Shown: one piece after another, positions 26,768 to 34,870 of the stretch
Position numbering within the stretch: position 1 is the first letter of the stretch
Layout: each line of letters begins with the position of its first letter
Position numbers and translations under genes: made by a program
The notes under the pieces: generated by a model
What the model saw: the letters and a program-made list of their open reading frames with translations, nothing else
Databases searched by the model: none
Told to the model about the DNA's origin: nothing
Assembly: GCA_026785945.1 (NCBI GenBank)
Contig: JAJAZD010000027.1
Coordinates: forward strand, 1 to 37,385
Source of the DNA: Pseudonocardia sp.
Lineage (GTDB): Bacteria; Actinomycetota; Actinomycetes; Mycobacteriales; Pseudonocardiaceae
Direction: 5' to 3'
Length of the DNA stretch: 37,385 bases

Positions 26768-27112
26768 GTGAGCGAGAAGTTGGTCGAACTCGACCTCGAC
26801 GACGCAGGCCTCTCCGCGGACCTCCCCCGACCGCAGCATCCCCGCGACGAGGTGCAGCAGGTCCCCTACCGCCCGGTGCAGTTCCGCGACGACGACCTGC
26901 CCACCGCCCTCGAGCGGTCGGCCACCTGGCTGCGGGACGCGCAGAAGTGGCTGGGTGAGCCGCTCGACGTCATCGCCGTCCACCTCGACTACGACGACCG
27001 CGACGGCTCCCCGTACTACGAGGTCAAGCTGCTGTGCAACGAGGAGGACCTGGCGGGTGCGCCACTGGCGGTCCGGCGCGCCACCCGGCCGGGCGACCGT
27101 CCTCCGCCCTGA
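26768..27112 (+). CDS. Small acidic hypothetical protein
   Basis: A 114-residue soluble protein not assigned to a family. The N-terminal half is acidic and Pro/Arg-containing, and residues ~47-95 look folded: ERSATWLRDAQKWLGEP, then IAVHLDYDDRDGSPYYEVKL. The tail is basic. It starts with GTG 79 bp after the GH13 gene on the same strand, with no strong ribosome site. Base composition and third-position GC match its neighbours, supporting a real gene. Confidence 0.6.
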   Translation: MSEKLVELDLDDAGLSADLPRPQHPRDEVQQVPYRPVQFRDDDLPTALERSATWLRDAQKWLGEPLDVIAVHLDYDDRDGSPYYEVKLLCNEEDLAGAPLAVRRATRPGDRPPP

Positions 27113-27124
27113 CCGGTAGCCGCC

Positions 27125-27250
27125 CGGCGTCAGTCATCCGGCGTCGGTCATCCGGCGTCGGTCATCCGGCGTCGGTCATCCGGCGTCGGTCATCCGGCGT
27201 CGGTCATCCGGCGTCGGTCATCCGGCGTCGGTCATCCGGCGTCGGTCACC
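27125..27250. repeat. 14-bp tandem array, nine units
   Basis: Nine head-to-tail copies of cggcgtcggtcatc fill the space between two convergent genes. The first (A for G) and last (C for T) units differ by single bases. The last unit contains the stop codon of the CapA-like gene (27246-27248). The unit is not a multiple of three, so it is not a coding repeat, and it has no spacers, so it is not CRISPR. Confidence 0.95.
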
Positions 27251-28364
27251 CGGCGGTGATCTCCAGGCCGTCCGCGACGGCACCGCGCCGGCCGAGTACC
27301 GCGGCCACCCGGTCCCGGGTCGCGGTGTCGGCAGGCAGGACGCGCACGGCGTCGGCGCCCAGGTCGATCCGCACGGGTATCGCCTCGGCCCGGGTGACCC
27401 CGAACCGGCCGTCGGCACCCCGCGTGAACGTGAAGCGCGCGATCATTGAGTCCTCCGTCGCGTAGCCGCGCGTGGAGTGCTGGGCGACGTGGTTGCCCAG
27501 CCCGTAGGCGGCCCACTCCTCGTCGACCCGCTCCATCGGTTGCACCACGTGGGCGTGGTGGCCGAGCACGAGGTCCACGTCGGGGGAAGCGAGCAGCGCA
27601 CGGACCGCCGCCACCTGCTGCTCCGTCGGGTCGGCGGCGTACTCGGCGCAGCAGTGCAGGCTCGCCACCACCACCTCGGCCCCCGCAGCCCGCGCCCGCG
27701 CCGCGCCAGCCAGCACGCGCTCGACGTCGGGCACCTCGGCCATGTCGACCGCCCACTCCCGGCCGCGGGGCAGCGGCACACCGTTGAGCCCGAACGTCGC
27801 GGCCACGTGCCCGACGCGCACCCCACCGACGTCGACGATCCGCGGCCGCTCGCTCTCGGCAGAGCTCCGGTAGGTGCCGGTGTGCGCCACCCTGGCAGCG
27901 TCGAGCGCGTCGAGCGTGCGCACCAGACCGTCGAACCCGTCGTCGAGGGAATGGTTGGACGCCGTCGAGCACAGGTCGTAGCCGGCCCCGGCCAGCGCCC
28001 CGACGATGTCCGGCTGCACCGCGAAGCTCGGGTATCCCCGGTACGGGCCGCCGGGCGGGGCGACAGGCGTCTCGAGGTGGCAGATCGCCACGTCGGCCTC
28101 CCGCAGCACCGGGGCGACGGGCGCGAGCACCTCCGAGAAGTCGTACCCGCGGTCGCGTTCCGCGCCGCCGGTCAGCGAGCCCCCCTGATGGATCAACACG
28201 TCGCCGGTGGCCACCAGTGTGAAGGAAGGGGGCGCCACGCTCGACGGCGCCGCGGGCGGGGGTGCCGGCGTCGTCGGCGACGGGGGCGGGGGCGCGGGCG
28301 CGCACGCGGCCAGGGCAACGAGGACGGGGAACACCGCGCCGGCACGGACGCGGTTCCTCGGCAC
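27246..28364 (-). CDS. CapA-like (PGA_cap) metallophosphatase-fold lipoprotein
   Basis: A 372-residue protein. It begins with a lipoprotein signal peptide (VFPVLVALAAC, lipobox Cys ~21) and a Pro/Ala-rich spacer, then the CapA domain with LVATGDVLIHQG, ICHLETPV, CSTASNHSLDDG, HTGTYRSS and LVLGHHAHVVQPME, which supply the Asp/His/Asn metal ligands. CapA proteins are linked to poly-gamma-glutamate capsule synthesis in Bacillus, but actinobacterial members occur without the synthetase genes, as here. An envelope role on an unknown substrate is inferred. The start GTG at 28364 follows a repeat-bearing upstream region. The stop codon lies in the 14-bp array. Confidence 0.88.
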   Translation of the reverse strand: MPRNRVRAGAVFPVLVALAACAPAPPPPSPTTPAPPPAAPSSVAPPSFTLVATGDVLIHQGGSLTGGAERDRGYDFSEVLAPVAPVLREADVAICHLETPVAPPGGPYRGYPSFAVQPDIVGALAGAGYDLCSTASNHSLDDGFDGLVRTLDALDAARVAHTGTYRSSAESERPRIVDVGGVRVGHVAATFGLNGVPLPRGREWAVDMAEVPDVERVLAGAARARAAGAEVVVASLHCCAEYAADPTEQQVAAVRALLASPDVDLVLGHHAHVVQPMERVDEEWAAYGLGNHVAQHSTRGYATEDSMIARFTFTRGADGRFGVTRAEAIPVRIDLGADAVRVLPADTATRDRVAAVLGRRGAVADGLEITAG

Positions 28365-28378
28365 GAACGCACGCTAGC

Positions 28379-28433
28379 CCCGACTCGCGCGCACCCAGGA
28401 CCCGACTCGCGCACACGCAGAGCCCGACTCGCG
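28379..28433. repeat. Three copies of CCCGACTCGCG at 22-bp period
   Basis: CCCGACTCGCG occurs at 28379, 28401 and 28423, exactly 22 bp apart, with similar intervening sequence, directly upstream of the CapA-like start. Its phase (two helical turns) would suit a regulator binding one face, but it may be a dispersed intergenic repeat of the genus. Confidence 0.75.
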
Positions 28434-28467
28434 GGTATCGATCAGACGGCGGAGGTCCCCTGCCGGT

Positions 28468-28716
28468 TCAGCCGGCGTACCTCTGCAGCAGCACCGTCAG
28501 GTCCGTCTCCCGTTGCCGGGGTACCACCGCGCCGCCCTGGTGCGCCGCGCAGTCGGCGCAGTGACGGCTGGAGTCCACGAGCAGGGAACCGGCCATGATG
28601 GTCTTGCCGCACAGGGTGCGCACCAGCCCCGACCTCCCCGCGCCGACCTGCTCGACCTCGCGAACGAGGTGCGCGACCTCGTCGGATGCGCTCAGCACCC
28701 AGCTGCTGTCATCCAT
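28468..28716 (-). CDS. Small Cys-rich, possibly zinc-binding protein
   Basis: An 82-residue protein not assigned to a named family. It starts MDDSSWVLSASDEVAHLVRE, then RTLCGKTI, and SSRHCADCAAH, giving a Cys-x(18-20)-Cys-x2-Cys-x2-His pattern suited to one metal ion. Similar small 'CGK...C..C' proteins are common in actinomycetes. The ATG at 28716 has GAGGAG seven bases upstream. It is the last gene of a minus-strand series beginning with the PucR-type gene. Confidence 0.68.
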   Translation of the reverse strand: MDDSSWVLSASDEVAHLVREVEQVGAGRSGLVRTLCGKTIMAGSLLVDSSRHCADCAAHQGGAVVPRQRETDLTVLLQRYAG

Positions 28717-28960
28717 GCTCGGACTCCTCATGACGGGCCCGCGCAGCGCAGGCCATCGAGTGGCAGGTCGAGGGGGCGACGAGGAAGCGGTCACCGCTGT
28801 GTCGACGCATGGGAGGCCGCAGAGACGGGCCGTGCGCTGTTCGCCCTCGACGGTCACGAGCCGACCGCCGAGGACCTCGGCCGATGCGGCGACCACCGCC
28901 GCCGAGCGGGCGTGCCGGACCCCAGGGTCCGGCCCGGGGCGGCGAGGTCGCGGACGTCAT
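28709..28960 (-). CDS. Uncertain small ORF, coupled at both ends
   Basis: An 83-codon frame. Its ATG overlaps the stop of the upstream small membrane protein gene (ATGA) and its stop overlaps the next start (ATGGATGA). The first half is Arg/Pro/Gly-rich and looks like noise, but the end (MRRHSGDRFLVAPSTCHSMA) is more protein-like, and a shorter 33-residue version could be the real product. The double overlap favours a gene, the composition argues against it. Confidence 0.3.
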   Translation of the reverse strand: MTSATSPPRAGPWGPARPLGGGGRRIGRGPRRSARDRRGRTAHGPSLRPPMRRHSGDRFLVAPSTCHSMACAARARHEESEHG

Positions 28961-29166
28961 TCGGTCGACGTCTCCGATGTCGGCGGCGCGCCGCAGCTCG
29001 TCGCGACGGTACCCGCGATCAGCGTGATGCTGATGAGCAGCACCAGGACCTGGGTGGCACGGCGCCTGAGGACGCCCACCCCACCGAGCCGCTCCAGGGC
29101 CCGCGGTCGGACCCTGTTCTGGTACGGATTGACCAGCTCTCGATCGTCGTTCTCGGCCACCTGCAT
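28957..29166 (-). CDS. Small single-helix membrane protein
   Basis: A 69-residue protein: an acidic/polar start (MQVAENDDRELVNPYQNRVR), a basic stretch, one hydrophobic helix (VLVLLISITLIAGTVATSC, ~40-58) and a Ser/Thr/Pro tail. Charge distribution suggests N-in/C-out. The ATG at 29166 follows GAGGGGGG and lies 7 bp after the PucR-type gene, so the two are probably cotranscribed. No family recognised. Confidence 0.7.
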   Translation of the reverse strand: MQVAENDDRELVNPYQNRVRPRALERLGGVGVLRRRATQVLVLLISITLIAGTVATSCGAPPTSETSTE

Positions 29167-29173
29167 ACCCCCC

Positions 29174-30349
29174 TCAACCGACTCCGAGATCGGTGCCGGT
29201 GTGGCTCGTGTCGACACGGTTGCGAGTGAGCCGGTCGGCAGCGAGCGCGGACATGAATGTCTGGACCCCGAGCGCGGAGGTCGGATGGATGCCGGTCAGC
29301 TGATGGATGCGGTCGAGTCGCTTGGTCAGCGTCCGGCGGGCGATGTGCAGGGCCTCGGCGGTCCGGCTGCGGTCCAGGTCGTTGTCGTAGAGGGTGCGCA
29401 TCGTCAACGGCAGGTGCGGCCACCGAGCCAGCACCGCGATGACCTCGGCCAGCTCCGCCATCGCGGCGGCGCTGCCGGTGAGGGCCCGTTCGACGAGGAC
29501 GTCCTCCGCGAGCACCGCGCCCCGGCGCTCGCAGGCCGCTGCGATGTCGAAGACCGCCCGCGCCTCCTCGACGGCATCGGGCACCGATCCGACGTCCGCC
29601 ACGCTGGCGCCCGCGACCGTCGCGCCCGTCGCCGCGGCGAGGCGGTCGAACCCGTTCGCGGCCAGTTCCGCCGGGGCGTCCACCGCGAGCCTCGGGGCCG
29701 GCATCAGGACGAGCAGGAGGTCCTCGTGCCGCTGGACCAGCGCACCAGAGGTGCCCAACCGCTCCGCGATGTCGTCCATCGGCCGGTTCGATGCCGGCGC
29801 CCACGTGCAGAGCACCAGGTAGTGATGGGCCACGGTGACGTTGGCCGCGAGGAGCAGGTGACGGTTGACCGGTCGCCCGGCGACCAGCGTCTCCGCAAGC
29901 TGGCGCCGGCTCATCGCGCGGGTCCCCGACGCCGCGAACGCTACGCAGTAGCCCTCGCTCAGGGCGACACGGGAGGGCTCGACCTCGCGCTCGAAAGCCT
30001 GGGCGAGCCGCAACAGGACACCGACGTCGGACGGACCGGCCACGGTCCACGACCGTCGCGAGACCTCGATCAGGGTGCGGTGGAACTCGTAGAGCGCCTG
30101 GTCGTGCGACACCCGGGAGAGGGCGAACCGAGCACCGATCTCGTGCATCTCCGCGTCCGCGCCCGCCCCGGCGGGACGGCCGTCGGCCAGCAGGCCGAGG
30201 AAGCGCTCCAGAATGGTCCCGACTAGTGCCTCGGTGGCCTCGCGATGGTCCGGCTCACGACCGCGCCGCACGTTCGCCGTGTCGAGCACGGCCGAGAGGA
30301 CCGTCGGGCCCTCGGCGCGCAGCCGCTTCTCCAACTGGTCGGGCATCAC
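29174..30349 (-). CDS. PucR-type transcriptional regulator (CdaR/HTH_30 family)
   Basis: A 391-residue regulator. The N-terminal ~150 residues form a helical domain (RsbRD-like/PucR N-terminal), the middle contains a GGDEF-related CdaR-type sensing region (~165-290, VTVAHHYLVLCTWAP and a second half LAAATGATVAGASVADVG), and the C-terminal HTH_30 is at ~315-375: TLYDNDLDRSRTAEALHIAR and TLTKRLDRIHQLTG. PucR-type proteins often control nearby catabolic or transport genes; none is evident here, so the target may be its own operon with the small membrane protein. The start codons GTG 30349/ATG 30346 lack a clear ribosome site. It lies 25 bp from the preceding unknown gene. Confidence 0.87.
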   Translation of the reverse strand: MMPDQLEKRLRAEGPTVLSAVLDTANVRRGREPDHREATEALVGTILERFLGLLADGRPAGAGADAEMHEIGARFALSRVSHDQALYEFHRTLIEVSRRSWTVAGPSDVGVLLRLAQAFEREVEPSRVALSEGYCVAFAASGTRAMSRRQLAETLVAGRPVNRHLLLAANVTVAHHYLVLCTWAPASNRPMDDIAERLGTSGALVQRHEDLLLVLMPAPRLAVDAPAELAANGFDRLAAATGATVAGASVADVGSVPDAVEEARAVFDIAAACERRGAVLAEDVLVERALTGSAAAMAELAEVIAVLARWPHLPLTMRTLYDNDLDRSRTAEALHIARRTLTKRLDRIHQLTGIHPTSALGVQTFMSALAADRLTRNRVDTSHTGTDLGVG

Positions 30350-30374
30350 GTACGCCGCCCGCGGCCGGAGGCGC

Positions 30375-31307
30375 TCACGACGGGTGCCCCGCGTGTCGAA
30401 TCGGCGTCGGCACGAGGGACAGATCGGCAGCCGTCGCGCCGTGCGCCTCGTCCAGCGGTCCGAACAGCTGCGACTCCAACCCGTCGAGCAACCGATCGAT
30501 GGAGTCGACGAGGTCGTCGGTCATCGTGTCGGCCCAGCCCGCACCCCAGTCGAGCAGCTCCCGGCCGCCCCAGTCGTCGGGGTTCGGACCCGCTCCGGCC
30601 GGCACCGGGCCGCGGACGACGTCGGTCGCGCCCGCGGTTTGCGCTTCGGGAACGAGCGGCACGTCGAAGGCGGACGGCGACACCGACCCAACCCACCCCA
30701 GCAGGTCCGCGGCGAGAGCCGGAGGCCTGGGTGGAGCCGGCGGAACCGCGCGGCCGCGGCCGGCGGCGGCCTTCCCGCCGCCTCCGCCGTGCCGGTCCCG
30801 GGCGCCGCCCCGGTCGGTGGAGCCACGCCCGGTCTCCGTCCGCGGAGCCGTGTCGACCCGGACCGCCAGATAGGCGACGGCGGCGACGAAGTCGACGATG
30901 CCGGTACCGGCCGGATCCCAGATCAGGTGGTAGGTGTCCTCGGCATCGGTGATGGTCTGTTGCCCGTCGGGGCGCTCCATCGTGGCAGGGCTGTCCCCGC
31001 CGGCTGAGGCGAATCGCACCTCGGGCGTCGCCGTCCGGGCCCGGATGGCGATGAGTCGCCGCTCGAAGCCCTGTTCCTCGTGGACGAACCGGTCCGACAC
31101 GTTGTGGATCACCTGGTCGGCGTCCTGCCGCCCGACCCGTCCCGCGGCGTGCTGGTCGACGCGCTCCTCGCTTGCTCCCTCGACCGCGTCAACGGTCGAG
31201 CGGTCCGTGCCGCGTGGGCTCTGGGCGACCAGGAGATGCAGGGAGGCGCGAGTGTCCTCGGCGAGTCCGACCGCATGGTGGTTGGCCATCTCGTCAGGCT
31301 TGCGCAT
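30375..31307 (-). CDS. Unrecognised protein with disordered middle
   Basis: A 310-residue protein of unknown family. The N-terminal ~95 residues are polar and helical (MRKPDEMANHHAVGLAEDTR and following), residues ~97-155 look folded, with TEV/VRF strands and YHLIWDPAGTGIVDFVAAVAYLAV, then a Gly/Arg/Pro-rich linker (~160-205), and an acidic C-terminal part with DDLVDSIDRLLDGLESQLF. No signal peptide or certain transmembrane helix is seen. The ATG at 31307 follows GAGGAGCAGACC. It lies 186 bp after the LysM/BTAD-like gene and 25 bp before the PucR gene, so cotranscription with either is possible. Confidence 0.65.
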   Translation of the reverse strand: MRKPDEMANHHAVGLAEDTRASLHLLVAQSPRGTDRSTVDAVEGASEERVDQHAAGRVGRQDADQVIHNVSDRFVHEEQGFERRLIAIRARTATPEVRFASAGGDSPATMERPDGQQTITDAEDTYHLIWDPAGTGIVDFVAAVAYLAVRVDTAPRTETGRGSTDRGGARDRHGGGGGKAAAGRGRAVPPAPPRPPALAADLLGWVGSVSPSAFDVPLVPEAQTAGATDVVRGPVPAGAGPNPDDWGGRELLDWGAGWADTMTDDLVDSIDRLLDGLESQLFGPLDEAHGATAADLSLVPTPIRHAGHPS

Positions 31308-31493
31308 GGTCTGCTCCTCGCCTCGAGGGCCCGTCACCGCTGGACCGTGCTCCGTTGCCGAATCGTGCCCGAGCCCAGTCAAGTACGCCTGCTCCGTCTG
31401 GAGGAGTCCCGAAGCGGCACCTCCGACGGCTACCTTCCCGTGCGAGTGACCACATGCCCAACCCCCGCCGGCCGCGGCGCCCGCCTCCCCGGG

Positions 31494-34112
31494 TCACGGC
31501 CGGCTCGGCGAGTCGACGAGGCGCGCCGGACCCATGCGGCGCATGGCGCGCTCGAGATCCTCGCGGAGCACCCTGTTGAACGGTTGCACACGCAGACCGG
31601 CACCCGCAGCCGACGCGGCGAGGTCCGGACGACCCTCCGCGAGCCGCCGCATCGCCAGGACGTGCGTCGAGTCCGCGACGTAGCCCGGCAACGTGCGGGC
31701 CATCGGGACGCCCGGCAGCCAGCCGTAGCGGGCACCCTGGTGCACCCCGGGCTGCTCGTCACCGGGCGCGGCGTTCAGCATGCCGAGTGCATCGACGTCG
31801 AACCCGGCGTCGTAGAGCGCCACGAACAGGTGCCAGTCGGCGTGCACGTCGCCGGTGAGGGCCAGGCTCCCGTCGTCGTACTCCAGCAGGCCCGGCTGAC
31901 CCGACGCGATAGAGCCCAGGGTCCCGACCACGACCTTGAGGGCCGTCCTGAACTCGGCGTCGGTGGTGCCACGGGGGAAGACGGCCGCTGCCAGCTCACC
32001 CGGGGTCGCGATGCCGTGCAGGGCGAGGTAGGCGACGATCTCCACGGTCAGTGGGTCGGCGTCGAGCCGGCCCCCCGCGCCGTACAGGCGGGGACGACCG
32101 AACAGGCTCACCACGATCTCGGGGACCGTCCCGACGACGCGGGGCAGGCTGGGAGGCGCAGGGGCGGTGTCCGCCGCGGTGCCGTCCACAGGCACCACAC
32201 CGCTCTCGGCCCGCATCATTCGCGCGATCGCCTCCGCGGTCACTGCTGAGAGCGCCTGCGCCCCGACGACGATACCCAGCTGGTCGCAGCGCAACACACC
32301 CTCGGTGTCGAGCGAGAGCGTCCACCGGTCCTCGGTGTTCCCACCCACCACGAGCGCGCCGAACGGCATGCCGTCCGGCACGCGGGCGAGCCGGTTCATC
32401 ACGTCGTACTGCGCCGCCGACGGCCGCTCGGCCAGCACCAGGACGCACGGTCCCTGTGGACCCGCCCCGGCGCGCCGCACCATGTCGTCGAGCACCTGGT
32501 CGACCGTGTCGGCGCAGATCAACCGAGGGCCGAACCCGTCGAGTGCGAGCCCGAAACCGACCATCGCCACGCTCAGGCCCGCGGACCGGCGGCTCGTGGC
32601 CAGCTCGAGCGCGATCGCGGTCGCGACGAGGCGCGCGGCCGCCGGGTCGCCGTCGATCCCGACGGTGCCGCCCGCAGCGACGAGGTCGATCAGGACCCAG
32701 CCGGCGCGGTCGCGGCCCACGGAGACCAGTGTCGGGAACGGCGCCCCCTCCGGCGGTGAGCCCGACGGTTGCCGCGGCACTGCGGTCCGGGGCAACGTCC
32801 ACCGTCGCCCGGACGCGTCGGAGACGAACGGCGGCGGTGGGTGCGTATCGGGTACCGCCGGGGACAGCTCCACCGCGCCGGGGGTGACGCGGGCCGCGAC
32901 GACGCCCGGCGCCGAGCCGGCGGGGAACGCACGCAGCGCGTGGTCGAGGGCCTCCGAACCCTCCTCGTCGGCCCCGAGTGCCGCGGCGGCGTACACGGCC
33001 GTCGCCGCAGGATCCAGTGCCGGCACGCCCTCGCCGAAGGAACGGCCGGCCTCGCGCTGCACGCGGCGGAGGGCAACCGTGGCGAGCAGGCCGTCGGCGA
33101 GCAGCTGGGCGTGCACGAGGTCCCACGGAAGGTCGGCGGGCCGGTGGTCGAGAACGGCCGGATCCCTGTGCGGTTCCTCGGCCTGCGGGGGGGCCGGTCC
33201 GCGTACGGGAGCCGCTTGCGGGGCGTCGGTGGGACGGCTCCCTCCGGGCCGCTCCGCCCAGACCTGCCGCTCGGCCCAGGCCTCCTGCTCCGCTCGCGCC
33301 CTCCGGCCGGTCTGAGCCGTGTCCGTCGCACGTGTCGCGTCCGGAGCCTCGACCACGGCCCCGACGGCCTGCTGGGGCTCGGATCGTTCCGGCGACCCGG
33401 GCCAGGTCAGGCGAGGGTCGCCCGGCAGGTCGACCAGACCGACGCCGATGGCGTCCCGCGGCATGATCAACGCCCACCCCGGGCCGACGCGGCTGTCCTC
33501 GTTGATGGCCGCGCCGGTCGGAGACTTCCGACCCTTGTTCAGGGCGAGGACGTCCCGGAAGCGGCGACGCGATCCGAGGTAGATCTCCGCCAGCTCCCAT
33601 ACGCGCTGAGGCGCGGTCCCGGGCGGAACCACGAGCAGCCGCCGCCCGCCGCCCGCCGAGGTGAGCGTCGGTGGCCTGCGGCGGACCCGCGGACGCCGCT
33701 TCCGCAGCGGCGGGGTGGGCAGGGGAGCGATCGTGCGGGTGACCAGAGAACCGACCAGGCGCCGTTGCCACTGCATCGTCAACGGCACCCTGATGGGCAA
33801 CCCGGGGCGGCGCAGCCCGGTGTAGAGTTCGACGCCGATCGTGATCGTCATCGGGAGCAGGGCAACCGCGGCGAGCAGGGCTATCACCGGTGGGCGGACC
33901 GTCGCGACGAGCACGAGCGGGATGGCCGGGACAGCCAGAAGGACCAGCCCGGCGATGGTCGCGCGCCGCCACTGCTGCGCCGAGGGCGCCGGCGTGCCGT
34001 CGAGGGCGCGTAGGCGGGTACGCAGATCCGGGCGGCGAGGCTGGCTGAGCAACAGGATCGCGGTGCCTCCGACGACCAGGAGCACGACGGCCAGCAGCTG
34101 CCTCGTCGTCAT
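31494..34112 (-). CDS. Membrane protein with LysM-like and SARP/BTAD-like domains
   Basis: An 872-residue protein. Hydrophobic helices are at ~5-22, ~52-70 and ~75-95. A LysM-like domain (~160-225) has LLVVPPGTAPQRVWELAEIYLG and GWALIMP. A long Ala/Pro linker follows. Residues ~465-620 form a P-loop-like or ATPase-derived region (GGTVGIDGDPAAARLVATAI, CVLVLAERPSAAQ). A winged-helix, SARP-type domain (~665-765) has IVVSLFGRPRLYG, EIVAYLALHGIATPGELAAAVFP, and a BTAD-like tail (~770-865) ends DLERAMRRMG. Proteins joining membrane helices, LysM and a SARP/BTAD-like end occur beside Tad-pilus or conjugation-like genes in actinobacteria. The ATG overlaps the stop of the ATPase gene (ATGA). Confidence 0.75.
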   Translation of the reverse strand: MTTRQLLAVVLLVVGGTAILLLSQPRRPDLRTRLRALDGTPAPSAQQWRRATIAGLVLLAVPAIPLVLVATVRPPVIALLAAVALLPMTITIGVELYTGLRRPGLPIRVPLTMQWQRRLVGSLVTRTIAPLPTPPLRKRRPRVRRRPPTLTSAGGGRRLLVVPPGTAPQRVWELAEIYLGSRRRFRDVLALNKGRKSPTGAAINEDSRVGPGWALIMPRDAIGVGLVDLPGDPRLTWPGSPERSEPQQAVGAVVEAPDATRATDTAQTGRRARAEQEAWAERQVWAERPGGSRPTDAPQAAPVRGPAPPQAEEPHRDPAVLDHRPADLPWDLVHAQLLADGLLATVALRRVQREAGRSFGEGVPALDPAATAVYAAAALGADEEGSEALDHALRAFPAGSAPGVVAARVTPGAVELSPAVPDTHPPPPFVSDASGRRWTLPRTAVPRQPSGSPPEGAPFPTLVSVGRDRAGWVLIDLVAAGGTVGIDGDPAAARLVATAIALELATSRRSAGLSVAMVGFGLALDGFGPRLICADTVDQVLDDMVRRAGAGPQGPCVLVLAERPSAAQYDVMNRLARVPDGMPFGALVVGGNTEDRWTLSLDTEGVLRCDQLGIVVGAQALSAVTAEAIARMMRAESGVVPVDGTAADTAPAPPSLPRVVGTVPEIVVSLFGRPRLYGAGGRLDADPLTVEIVAYLALHGIATPGELAAAVFPRGTTDAEFRTALKVVVGTLGSIASGQPGLLEYDDGSLALTGDVHADWHLFVALYDAGFDVDALGMLNAAPGDEQPGVHQGARYGWLPGVPMARTLPGYVADSTHVLAMRRLAEGRPDLAASAAGAGLRVQPFNRVLREDLERAMRRMGPARLVDSPSRP

Positions 34113-34870
34113 GCCGGCTCGCTCTCCGGCTCGTCGACGACCGGGCGGTCGATGTCGCGGACGAGCCGCGCTCCGAGGTCACGAGCCGATCGCATCAGCC
34201 AGGACCGGCTCAGCCGGTCGGTCCACTCGCCGGCGAGCGTGCCGGCGCCGACCGGGTCGTAGGCGATGCGCCCCAGCACCGTGGCCGGGAGGCCGGCGCT
34301 GTCGAGCACGGCCTGCACCTGAATCGCCGATCGGGAGTCGGCCGCTCCGGTCACGACGGCCACGTAGATCGGCGGCGCGTCGTCCATGGCCTCGATGCGC
34401 GCCCGCAGGTGCGCGACCCCGTCCACGGTCGGCCGGGTGACCAGAAGCAACGCAGCCGCGTACGGGAACAGCTCCTCCAGCGGGCTCAGCGGGTGGATCC
34501 GCCCGCAGTCGGCGACGACGTCGCGGTCCGGCGTGGCCTGGAGCAGCGCGCCGACCGGTGCCCACTTGCGGTCGATCGCCTCGGAGGCGTCGGCGCTCGG
34601 CAGGCCGACCAGCACCTCAAGACCGCCGGGCAGCTCCTGGAGATGGTCCCGGACGTCGGGTCCTTCCATGATCATCGCGGCGTACGTGAGCAGCCCGGGC
34701 TCCTGGCCGAGCGGCTCCCCGTCCGCGGCGTCGAGGCGGTACCGGACGTCACCACCGTCGGGGTCGAGGTCGGCGAGCAGCGCCGGGCGTGGCCACGTGG
34801 CGGCCAGCGCCAGAGCCGTGGTCGTCGCACCTGGGGCGCCCTTGACCGACGCCACCATCACCAGGGCCAT
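34109..34870 (-). CDS. TadZ/CpaE-like ParA/MinD-family ATPase
   Basis: A 253-residue MinD/ParA-type protein. The Walker A region reads KGAPGATTTALALA (Lys10-): it keeps the early signature Lys but has Ala where the usual Lys sits before T/S, as in TadZ/CpaE proteins. ALLADLDPDGGDVRY is the A'/switch I block, and VVADCGR the Walker B-like strand. TadZ/CpaE proteins place Tad-pilus or secretion machinery at a cell site. The call is on motifs and context. The start ATG shares one base with the previous stop (TGATG) and its stop overlaps the next start, so the three genes are tightly coupled. Confidence 0.8.
   Translation of the reverse strand: MALVMVASVKGAPGATTTALALAATWPRPALLADLDPDGGDVRYRLDAADGEPLGQEPGLLTYAAMIMEGPDVRDHLQELPGGLEVLVGLPSADASEAIDRKWAPVGALLQATPDRDVVADCGRIHPLSPLEELFPYAAALLLVTRPTVDGVAHLRARIEAMDDAPPIYVAVVTGAADSRSAIQVQAVLDSAGLPATVLGRIAYDPVGAGTLAGEWTDRLSRSWLMRSARDLGARLVRDIDRPVVDEPESEPA

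Noticed and set aside
27125-27250. CRISPR array
   Set aside because: Units are directly adjacent 14-mers without spacers, and no cas genes are present.
28365-28467. tRNA or small RNA gene upstream of the CapA-like gene
   Set aside because: No cloverleaf or CCA-end pattern; the structure is explained by the 22-bp repeat.
31308-31493. Additional small gene between the LysM/BTAD-like and unknown genes
   Set aside because: Only the N-terminal extension of the unknown gene's frame runs here, and the start at 31307 has the better ribosome site.
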